Positions 6,773 to 12,776 of a stretch of 12,776 bases of DNA are shown one piece after another. The number at the start of each line of letters is the position of its first letter. Position 1 is the stretch's first letter. The notes under the pieces were generated by a model, which was not told the origin of the DNA, did not search any database, and saw only the letters and a list, made by a program, of their open reading frames with translations. A program made the translations under genes and the position numbers. This DNA is from an uncultured Lachnospiraceae bacterium (lineage in GTDB: Bacteria; Bacillota; Clostridia; Lachnospirales; Lachnospiraceae): contig CAJUTD010000084.1 in NCBI GenBank assembly GCA_910589635.1, positions 1 to 12,776 on the forward strand, in the 5' to 3' direction.

Positions 6773-6988
6773 ATGATTGAGCAGGAATGGAAGAGATTTG
6801 CAAGTACGGGAAGTATTGAGGATTACTTAAACTATAAGAGCCATCAGGAGGCGGAGGGAATTTACAATGATGCCACAACAGCTATGTTGGCGGGCATGAA
6901 TTCCACAGGCAGGAGTGTGAAAGGATATGGCGCAGACCATAGTGCTGACGGGCATGGTGCTTTCAGCGGTCCCAGTAGGGGAATATGA
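6773..6988 (+). CDS. YqzL-like small protein, overlaps recO
   Basis: A 71-residue protein beginning MIEQEWKRFASTGSIEDYL. The pattern W-x-x-F-x-x-TGSI-(E/D)-x-YL-x-(Y/F)K matches what I recall of the small YqzL family, encoded between era and recO in Bacillus; its function is not established. Start is the ATG at 6773, with a G-rich site AGGGGGG (6759-6765) upstream. The conserved part is residues 1-28. The tail from about residue 50 is low-complexity Gly/Ser/His and is read out of frame from the beginning of recO, with a 62-base overlap. The overlap suggests translational coupling. Family assignment comes from motif memory and gene position, not from a search. Confidence 0.7.
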   Translation: MIEQEWKRFASTGSIEDYLNYKSHQEAEGIYNDATTAMLAGMNSTGRSVKGYGADHSADGHGAFSGPSRGI

Positions 6989-7694
6989 CAAGAGAATAGT
7001 GCTTCTGACGAAAGAAAGAGGCAAGGTTTCTGCATTTGCGCGTGGGGCGCGCAGGCCTAACAGCCAGCTAATTGCAGCAAGCAATCCTTTTTCTTTCGGG
7101 AAATTTGAGGCGTTTGAAGGGCGCAGCTCCTATACTGTTGTGAAAGCGGAGATATCCAATTATTTCCGGGAGCTTGCCCAAGATGTGGAAGGAGCCTATT
7201 ATGGTTTTTATTTTATGGAGATTGCCGATTATTATACCAGGGAGAACCTGGACGCAGTACATATGCTGAAACTCCTCTACCAATCGCTGCGGGCATTGGA
7301 AAGTCCCAGCCTGGATAACCGCCTTGTGCGGCGTATTTTTGAGCTGAAAGCGATGGTTGTAAATGGGGAATATCCCAACGTGTTTACCTGTCTAAAATGC
7401 GGCAAAGAAAAGGAGCTGTGGTATTTTCATGTGAAAAGTGGAGGAACACTCTGCGAAGAATGCGCCAGGCAGACAGCGCAGACCCGGGAGCTAGGAAAAT
7501 CAACGCTCTATACGCTGCAATATATCATAACTGCTAAATTAGAAAAGCTCTATACATTTAAAGTTTCCGACGAGGTGCTAAAGGATATTGCACAGATTAT
7601 GGATGAATATATGGGATTTTACATAGATAAAGAATTTCATTCGTTGCGGGTGCTGGAAGAAAACGAAGGATTTGCATCAAGGTTCCGCTTGTGA
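6927..7694 (+). CDS. recO: DNA repair protein RecO
   Basis: A 255-residue recombination mediator that, in the RecFOR pathway, displaces SSB and loads RecA at single-strand gaps; it also anneals complementary strands. The N-terminal OB-fold begins with the typical VLSAVPVGEYDKRIVLLT..GKVSAFARGARRPNS pattern (11-46). The helical C-terminal part holds a four-cysteine zinc site (C155, C158, C176, C179). Length is standard. The ATG at 6927 has AGGAG (6911-6915) 11 bases upstream and a closer AAGG (6921-6924) that is too near to be ideal, so initiation may depend on ribosomes arriving from the overlapping upstream gene. The lipoprotein promoter starts about 20 bases after the stop codon. Confidence 0.96.
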   Translation: MAQTIVLTGMVLSAVPVGEYDKRIVLLTKERGKVSAFARGARRPNSQLIAASNPFSFGKFEAFEGRSSYTVVKAEISNYFRELAQDVEGAYYGFYFMEIADYYTRENLDAVHMLKLLYQSLRALESPSLDNRLVRRIFELKAMVVNGEYPNVFTCLKCGKEKELWYFHVKSGGTLCEECARQTAQTRELGKSTLYTLQYIITAKLEKLYTFKVSDEVLKDIAQIMDEYMGFYIDKEFHSLRVLEENEGFASRFRL

Positions 7695-7713
7695 AAGGAA
7701 TAAAAATCAACGG

Positions 7714-7742
7714 TTGCAATAAATCTCGGAAAAGGGTATAAT
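7714..7742 (+). promoter_or_regulatory. Strong sigma-A promoter for the lipoprotein gene, possibly also glyS
   Basis: TTGCAA (7714-7719), a 17-bp spacer and TATAAT (7737-7742) form a near-consensus vegetative promoter. Transcription would begin near 7749, about 32 nt before the lipoprotein ATG. No terminator is visible between the lipoprotein gene and glyS, so this promoter may serve both. Confidence 0.75.
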
Positions 7743-7780
7743 ATGTGAGGTTTACGTTAAGATTTTGAGGAGGTTGGCAT

Positions 7781-8401
7781 ATGAAAAAAGTAATTTCAGT
7801 TGGTCTGATTTGTCTGTTAATGACCGGATTACTCAGTGCATGCGGAAATTCTTTGACAGCAGAGCGTGATACGGTGTATGTGCAGAAAAGAGGCAAGGTA
7901 ATTTGTGCCGCTATTTCTGAATTTGACAAAGAGTATTACGATGCGGAGGAACTCAAGAAATACATAGAAGAGAGAGTTCAGGCATATCAGGAGGAACATG
8001 GGAAAAAAAGTGTGGGGATTGAAGAGTTTACCGTAGAAGACAAGGTGGCAAAGCTTTACATGAAATATGAGGACTGTGAGAGTTACCAGGATTTCAATGA
8101 AGTAACGTTGTTTTCCGGGACGGTGCCGCAGGCTTTGGCCGCAGGGTTCAATTTCAATACAGAGTTTACTGAGATTAAGGATGGCAAAGCTGCCGGAAAC
8201 GTTGAAAATACCACAGTTATGGACAGTGACTGTAAAGTGGTTATCCTCAGTGAGAAGATAGATGTGAAGGTGGATGGCGCCGTTCAGTATATGTCTTCTG
8301 ATTTTACGACAATTAAGTCCAAAGACACTGTAGCAATCGAAGTTCCAGAAGAGGCCAAAGATGGTTCGGAGATGACGTTAGTATATATTGTGTATAAATA
8401 A
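7781..8401 (+). CDS. Putative lipoprotein of unknown function
   Basis: A 206-residue protein with a clear lipoprotein signal: MKK, a hydrophobic core and lipobox LSAC (18-21). It should be exported and lipid-anchored at Cys21 on the outer face of the membrane. The mature part is acidic, with a helical Lys/Glu-rich stretch at about 50-75 and a C-terminal half rich in alternating hydrophobic residues suggesting beta strands. It ends in a hydrophobic strand (TLVYIVYK). I do not recognise a named domain, catalytic motif or binding site. A strong ribosome binding site GAGGAGG (7767-7773) lies seven bases before the ATG. It has its own promoter and precedes glyS by 95 bases. A structural, stress-related or substrate-binding role is possible; none is shown by the sequence. 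Confidence 0.85.
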   Translation: MKKVISVGLICLLMTGLLSACGNSLTAERDTVYVQKRGKVICAAISEFDKEYYDAEELKKYIEERVQAYQEEHGKKSVGIEEFTVEDKVAKLYMKYEDCESYQDFNEVTLFSGTVPQALAAGFNFNTEFTEIKDGKAAGNVENTTVMDSDCKVVILSEKIDVKVDGAVQYMSSDFTTIKSKDTVAIEVPEEAKDGSEMTLVYIVYK

Positions 8402-8496
8402 TGAGAGCAGATTCGGTTAGATGCGCGTGGTGTAGATAATTGAATGATATATATGGTCCGCGGGAGTGTGGATTGCAGAAAGAGAGAGGTAGCGTA

Positions 8497-9894
8497 ATGG
8501 AAAAGACAATGGAAAAAATTGTAGCACTGGCAAAGGCAAGAGGATTTGTATATCCGGGTTCCGAGATTTATGGTGGTCTTGCCAACACTTGGGATTATGG
8601 GAATCTTGGTGTAGAGCTGAAGAATAATGTGAAGAAGGCTTGGTGGCAGAAATTTGTCATGGAGAATCCCTATAATGTAGGCGTGGATTGCGCGATTCTT
8701 ATGAATCCTCAGACCTGGGTGGCTTCCGGTCACTTGGGCGGCTTTTCCGATCCGTTGATGGATTGTAAAGAATGCCATGAGCGTTTTCGCGCGGATAAAA
8801 TTATTGAAGATTTTGCCGAGGAAAAGGGGATTACGCTGGAATCTTCCGTAGACGGATGGAGCCAGGAGGAGATGGTGAAGTTCATTGAGGAACACCAGAT
8901 TTCCTGTCCTACATGCGGCAAGCATAATTTTACCGATATCCGTCAATTTAACTTGATGTTCAAGACGTTTCAGGGAGTGACAGAGGATGCCAAGAATACC
9001 GTATATCTGCGTCCTGAGACGGCGCAAGGTATTTTTGTCAATTTTAAAAATGTTCAGCGGACTTCCCGTAAGAAAGTGCCTTTTGGTATCTGCCAGATTG
9101 GAAAGTCTTTCCGCAATGAGATTACGCCTGGAAACTTTACGTTTCGTACCAGGGAATTTGAGCAGATGGAGCTGGAATTTTTCTGTGCGCCTGGCACAGA
9201 TTTAGAATGGTTCCAGTATTGGAGAGGTTTCTGTCGCGATTGGCTGTTGAGCCTTGGCATGAAAGAAGAAGAGCTGCGTTTGCGCGATCATGATCCGGCA
9301 GAGCTGGCATTTTACAGTAAGGCGACCACAGATTTTGAATTTTTATTCCCGTTTGGCTGGGGAGAGCTGTGGGGCATTGCAGACCGTACCGATTATGACT
9401 TGACACAGCATCAAAATACGTCCGGGCAGGATATGAGTTACTTTGACGATGAGAAAAAGGAAAAATATATTCCCTATGTGATTGAGCCGTCGCTGGGCGC
9501 TGACCGCGTAGTGCTTGCTTTCTTATGCGCTGCATACGATGAGGAGAATATCGGCACAGAGGAGAAGCCGGATATGCGTACCGTGTTGCATTTCCATCCG
9601 GCGCTTGCTCCAGTGAAGATTGGTGTTTTGCCGCTTTCTAAGAAACTGAACGAGGGCGCTCAGAAAATTTATGCAAAATTGTCCAAGAAATATAATTGTG
9701 AATTTGATGACAGGGGCAATATCGGTAAACGTTACCGCAGGCAGGATGAGATCGGCACGCCGTTCTGCGTTACATATGATTTCGAGTCGGAGGATGACGG
9801 TGCGGTGACCGTGCGTGACCGTGACAGTATGGAGCAGGAGCGCATTAAGATTGAGGATTTGGATGCGTATTTTGCGGATAAGTTTGAGTTTTAA
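8497..9894 (+). CDS. glyS: Glycyl-tRNA synthetase, single-chain class II (alpha2 type)
   Basis: A 465-residue enzyme that charges tRNA-Gly with glycine using ATP. It is the eukaryote/archaeon-like homodimeric form, not the bacterial alpha2beta2 GlyQS. The N-terminus has the family start RGFVYPGSEIYGGLANTWDYG (15-35). A zinc-type cluster is formed by CKEC (90-93) and CPTC (137-140). Class II motif 2 lies at SFRNE...FTFRTREFEQME (204-225) and motif 3 at GADRVVLAFL (334-343). The C-terminal anticodon-binding domain begins near 365. The preferred ATG at 8497 has GAGAGAGGT (8482-8490) six bases upstream; an in-frame TTG at 8440 would add 19 unrelated residues. No T-box leader is visible in the 95-base gap upstream. 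Length matches the usual ~460 residues. Confidence 0.97.
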   Translation: MEKTMEKIVALAKARGFVYPGSEIYGGLANTWDYGNLGVELKNNVKKAWWQKFVMENPYNVGVDCAILMNPQTWVASGHLGGFSDPLMDCKECHERFRADKIIEDFAEEKGITLESSVDGWSQEEMVKFIEEHQISCPTCGKHNFTDIRQFNLMFKTFQGVTEDAKNTVYLRPETAQGIFVNFKNVQRTSRKKVPFGICQIGKSFRNEITPGNFTFRTREFEQMELEFFCAPGTDLEWFQYWRGFCRDWLLSLGMKEEELRLRDHDPAELAFYSKATTDFEFLFPFGWGELWGIADRTDYDLTQHQNTSGQDMSYFDDEKKEKYIPYVIEPSLGADRVVLAFLCAAYDEENIGTEEKPDMRTVLHFHPALAPVKIGVLPLSKKLNEGAQKIYAKLSKKYNCEFDDRGNIGKRYRRQDEIGTPFCVTYDFESEDDGAVTVRDRDSMEQERIKIEDLDAYFADKFEF

Positions 9895-9899
9895 TAATG

Positions 9900-9930
9900 G
9901 TGGCACAGGTCGTTGTTGCGCAAGTGCCAC
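9900..9930 (+). terminator. Hairpin after glyS, weak or non-canonical terminator
   Basis: GTGGCAC (9900-9906) pairs perfectly with GTGCCAC (9924-9930) around a 17-nt loop that can form a further TTG/CAA pairing. It lies five bases after the glyS stop. The following bases are AGGGCACATAG, with no T-run, so it is at best an inefficient or factor-dependent terminator; it could instead protect the mRNA 3' end. The rest of the 217-base gap to ppdK holds the ppdK promoter and no recognisable gene. Confidence 0.35.
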
Positions 9931-10020
9931 AGGGCACATAGTATGGTTGCCTATATTATGGCTGATGACTGAACAGCTACAATCGTAACAGGATTTTATA
10001 GAAAAAAATGGAAAAACATA

Positions 10021-10048
10021 TTGCCAAGCGGCAAAAGTGTGTTACAAT
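10021..10048 (+). promoter_or_regulatory. Probable promoter of ppdK with an inverted repeat over the -35 box
   Basis: TTGCCA (10021-10026), a 16-bp spacer and TACAAT (10043-10048) resemble a vegetative promoter and would give a leader of about 58 nt. The -35 region is part of a small inverted repeat, TTGCC-AAGC-GGCAA (10021-10034), which could be a regulator site or chance. Upstream is an A-rich stretch (about 10000-10017) that could act as an UP-like element. Confidence 0.55.
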
Positions 10049-10111
10049 GAATGTGTGTGCTTAGGCAGACAGGGAACATTAATTATGAAAAGTTGTATAG
10101 GAGGAATTCAA

Positions 10112-12739
10112 ATGGCAAACAAATGGGTTTATCTCTTCAAAGAAGGAAATGCAAGCATGCGTGAACTTCTTGGAGGCAAAGGCGCGAATCTTGCTGAAAT
10201 GACCAGTTTAGGTCTTCCGGTACCACAGGGTTTCACGATCACGACGGAGGCTTGTACTCAGTATTATGAGGATGGACGTCAGATTAACGAGGAAATCCAG
10301 GGACAGATCAATGAGTACATTGGGAAGATGGAAGAGATTACAGGTAAGAAATTCGGAGATCATGAGAATCCGCTTTTGGTATCTGTTCGTTCCGGTGCAA
10401 GAGCTTCCATGCCTGGTATGATGGACACCATCTTGAATTTGGGTCTCAATGAGACTGTAGTGAATGTAATTGCTGAGAAATCCGGAAATCCGCGTTGGGC
10501 ATGGGACTGCTACCGGAGATTTATCCAGATGTATTCCGATGTCGTTATGGAAGTAGGCAAGAAATATTTTGAAGAGCTGATTGACAAGATGAAAGCTGAC
10601 AGGGGCGTTACCCAGGACGTAGATCTTACGGCAGACGATCTGAAAGAGCTGGCATCACAGTTTAAGGCTGAATATAAAGAGAAGATTGGCGAGGACTTCC
10701 CGGACGATCCCAAGGAACAATTGATGGGAGCCGTGAAAGCAGTATTCCGTTCTTGGGACAACCCTCGTGCCAATGTATACCGCCGCGACAACGATATCCC
10801 GTATTCTTGGGGTACTGCGGTAAACGTTCAGAGTATGGCATTTGGTAACATGGGCGATGACTGTGGAACAGGAGTTGCTTTCACACGCGATCCGGCTACC
10901 GGCGAGCGTAAGCTGATGGGTGAGTTCCTGACAAATGCGCAGGGCGAGGACGTAGTTGCAGGCGTGCGTACTCCGATGCCGATTGCACAGATGGAAGAGA
11001 AATTCCCGGAGGCATTTAAGCAGTTCAAAGAGGTATGCGAGACCCTTGAGAATCATTATAGAGACATGCAGGATATGGAGTTTACGGTTGAGCATGAGAA
11101 ACTTTATATGTTGCAGACACGTAACGGTAAGAGAACAGCACAGGCAGCGCTCAAGATTGCCTGTGATTTAGTAGATGAGGGTATGAGAAGCGAGGAAGAA
11201 GCAGTTGCTATGATTGAGCCTCGTAACTTAGACACCTTGTTACATCCGCAGTTTGACGCGGAAGCGCTGAAAGCAGCTACTCCGGCAGGAAAGGGCCTTG
11301 GCGCATCTCCGGGAGCAGCTTGCGGTAAGATTGTATTTACGGCAGACGATGCCGTAGCATGGGCAGAAAGAGGCGAGAAAGTCGTATTAGTTCGTCTTGA
11401 GACTTCACCTGAGGATATTACCGGTATGAAGGCTGCTCAGGGTATCCTGACTGTGCGCGGCGGCATGACAAGCCATGCAGCTGTTGTTGCTCGTGGTATG
11501 GGAGCATGCTGTGTATCTGGCTGTGGTGATATTAACATGGATGAAGCCAATAAGAAATTTACATTAGCTGGCAAAGAGTATCATGAAGGAGACCCAATTT
11601 CTATTGATGGTACGACAGGTAATATTTATGATGGTTTAATTCCCACTGTTGATGCAACCATTGCAGGTGAATTTGGAAGAATCATGGGCTGGGCGGATAA
11701 GTTCAGAACATTGAAGGTTCGTACGAATGCAGATACGCCGGCGGATGCGAAGAAAGCACGCGAGCTGGGGGCAGAGGGCATAGGTCTTTGCCGTACAGAG
11801 CATATGTTCTTTGAGGAAGACAGAATCGCAGCGTTTCGTGAGATGATTTGTGCAGATACCGTAGAGGAGAGGGAAGAAGCATTGGCAAAAATCCTTCCTT
11901 ACCAGCAGAGCGATTTCGAGAAATTATATGAAGCTTTAGAGGGTAACCCGGTTACCATTCGTTTCCTTGATCCGCCATTGCATGAGTTTGTTCCTACAGA
12001 GGAGGCAGATATCAAGAAATTGGCAGATGCCCAGGGCAAATCTGTGGAGGATATCAAAGCCTTGATAGATTCTCTGCATGAGTTTAATCCGATGATGGGA
12101 CATCGTGGATGCCGTCTGGCAGTTACTTATCCTGAAATTGCCAAGATGCAGACGAGTGCGGTTATCCGTGCGGCCATCAACGTTAAGAAAGCACATGCTG
12201 ACTGGGCGCTCAAGCCTGAAATCATGATTCCGTTAATTGGCGATATCAAAGAGTTAAAATTTGTCAAGAAAGTTGTTGTTGAGACAGCCGACGCAGAGAT
12301 TGCCGCAGCAGGTGTAGATTTAGAGTATGAAGTAGGTACGATGATTGAGATTCCGAGAGCTGCTTTGACGGCAGATGAGATTGCTAAGGAAGCAGATTTC
12401 TTCTGCTTTGGTACAAACGACTTGACACAGATGACATTCGGATTCTCACGTGATGATGCCGGTAAGTTCTTAAATGCATATTATGATGCTAAGATTTTCG
12501 AGAACGACCCATTTGCAAAGCTTGACCAGACAGGCGTAGGAAAACTTATGGAGACAGCAATCAAGTTAGGTAAGCCGGTAAATCCAGCGCTTCATGTTGG
12601 TATTTGCGGCGAGCACGGCGGAGATCCTTCTTCTGTAGAGTTCTGCCATAAGATTGGATTGGATTATGTTTCTTGTTCTCCATTCCGCGTTCCAATTGCG
12701 CGCCTCGCGGCTGCACAGGCAGCTATATCACAAAGATAG
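10112..12739 (+). CDS. ppdK: Pyruvate, phosphate dikinase
   Basis: An 875-residue cytoplasmic enzyme that reversibly converts ATP, phosphate and pyruvate to AMP, pyrophosphate and phosphoenolpyruvate; in anaerobic clostridia it commonly works in PPi-linked glycolysis or PEP synthesis. Domains in order: N-terminal ATP-grasp (about 1-340, with SVRSGARASMPGMMDT at 91-106), the swivelling phosphohistidine domain with GGMTSHAAVVARG (450-462), and the C-terminal PEP/pyruvate TIM barrel. His455 is the phospho-carrier, at the same number as in the well-studied Clostridium symbiosum enzyme. Thr453, the residue type phosphorylated by PPDK regulatory proteins, is present. The catalytic cysteine is C832 in GICGEHGGDP. 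The ATG at 10112 follows AGGAGG (10099-10104) by seven bases; an in-frame ATG at 10085 is rejected because this site would lie inside the coding region. The gene is complete; 37 bases follow it. Confidence 0.98.
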   Translation: MANKWVYLFKEGNASMRELLGGKGANLAEMTSLGLPVPQGFTITTEACTQYYEDGRQINEEIQGQINEYIGKMEEITGKKFGDHENPLLVSVRSGARASMPGMMDTILNLGLNETVVNVIAEKSGNPRWAWDCYRRFIQMYSDVVMEVGKKYFEELIDKMKADRGVTQDVDLTADDLKELASQFKAEYKEKIGEDFPDDPKEQLMGAVKAVFRSWDNPRANVYRRDNDIPYSWGTAVNVQSMAFGNMGDDCGTGVAFTRDPATGERKLMGEFLTNAQGEDVVAGVRTPMPIAQMEEKFPEAFKQFKEVCETLENHYRDMQDMEFTVEHEKLYMLQTRNGKRTAQAALKIACDLVDEGMRSEEEAVAMIEPRNLDTLLHPQFDAEALKAATPAGKGLGASPGAACGKIVFTADDAVAWAERGEKVVLVRLETSPEDITGMKAAQGILTVRGGMTSHAAVVARGMGACCVSGCGDINMDEANKKFTLAGKEYHEGDPISIDGTTGNIYDGLIPTVDATIAGEFGRIMGWADKFRTLKVRTNADTPADAKKARELGAEGIGLCRTEHMFFEEDRIAAFREMICADTVEEREEALAKILPYQQSDFEKLYEALEGNPVTIRFLDPPLHEFVPTEEADIKKLADAQGKSVEDIKALIDSLHEFNPMMGHRGCRLAVTYPEIAKMQTSAVIRAAINVKKAHADWALKPEIMIPLIGDIKELKFVKKVVVETADAEIAAAGVDLEYEVGTMIEIPRAALTADEIAKEADFFCFGTNDLTQMTFGFSRDDAGKFLNAYYDAKIFENDPFAKLDQTGVGKLMETAIKLGKPVNPALHVGICGEHGGDPSSVEFCHKIGLDYVSCSPFRVPIARLAAAQAAISQR

Positions 12740-12776
12740 GCGAAAACCATTCTGGACTTTTACCATAAGTTTTGAG

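Noticed and set aside
8402..8496. T-box leader for glyS
   Set aside because: The gap is only 95 bases, shows no T-box core motif (a GGTGG-N-ACC type sequence), no specifier-loop stem and no terminator/antiterminator pair.
8284..9027. 247-codon open frame on the minus strand
   Set aside because: It lies opposite the lipoprotein and glyS genes, which have clear family motifs, promoters and ribosome binding sites. The predicted protein resembles nothing and the frame has no supporting start signals.
10037..10111. Extended start for ppdK
   Set aside because: The upstream codons include the AGGAGG site at 10099-10104, and the enzyme family starts with the MANKWVY-type sequence at 10112.
1..12776. 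tRNA, rRNA, insertion sequence, phage or defence genes
   Set aside because: No cloverleaf or rRNA-like sequence, transposase, integrase, toxin-antitoxin pair or restriction gene was seen on either strand. All long frames with plausible start signals belong to the eight genes listed.

Overview
The window reads as a chromosomal segment of a low-to-mid GC Firmicute, most likely a member of the Lachnospiraceae (Clostridia). The reasons are strong AGGAGG-type ribosome binding sites, sigma-A style promoters, a single-chain glycyl-tRNA synthetase, a clostridial-type pyruvate phosphate dikinase whose phospho-carrier histidine falls at residue 455, an M16C presequence-protease-like peptidase and the era-yqzL-recO gene order. 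No plasmid, phage, CRISPR or resistance gene is visible. Genus and species cannot be fixed from the sequence alone.

Layout. Positions 1-214 hold no complete gene: they contain a possible tail of an upstream reading frame or repeat (1-57), a bidirectional intrinsic terminator (56-96) and two perfect tandem copies of a 44-bp hairpin-forming repeat (121-208). On the minus strand, 215-1486 encodes a soluble protein with two HD-type phosphohydrolase domains, the second degenerate. It is divergent from an MscS-family mechanosensitive channel (1612-2562, plus). The two share a short intergenic region with a 26-bp perfect palindrome covering the -10 boxes of both promoters. The promoter facing the HD gene is full consensus (TTGACA, 17 bp, TATAAT).

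Positions 2563-2791 are non-coding and dense in inverted repeats, probably a dispersed palindromic element or a structured leader. Then comes a plus-strand run: M16C peptidase (2792-5707), era (5718-6626), a small YqzL-like gene (6773-6988) overlapping recO (6927-7694), a lipoprotein of unknown function with its own good promoter (7781-8401), glyS (8497-9894) and ppdK (10112-12739, also with its own promoter).

How the genes fit together. The core era-yqzL-recO-glyS is a conserved Firmicutes neighbourhood serving ribosome assembly, recombinational repair and translation. In Bacillus it continues with ccpN and the PPDK regulatory-protein gene; here ppdK itself follows glyS directly. The M16C peptidase is probably co-transcribed with era, because era's ribosome binding site overlaps the peptidase stop codon. 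The HD/MscS pair is a separate divergent unit.

Most of the window is ordinary housekeeping sequence. I do not see convincing evidence of a wholly new system. The parts that merit a second look are the shared palindromic operator of the HD/MscS pair, the two kinds of palindromic repeat, the degenerate double-HD protein, the YqzL/recO overlap and the unknown lipoprotein.
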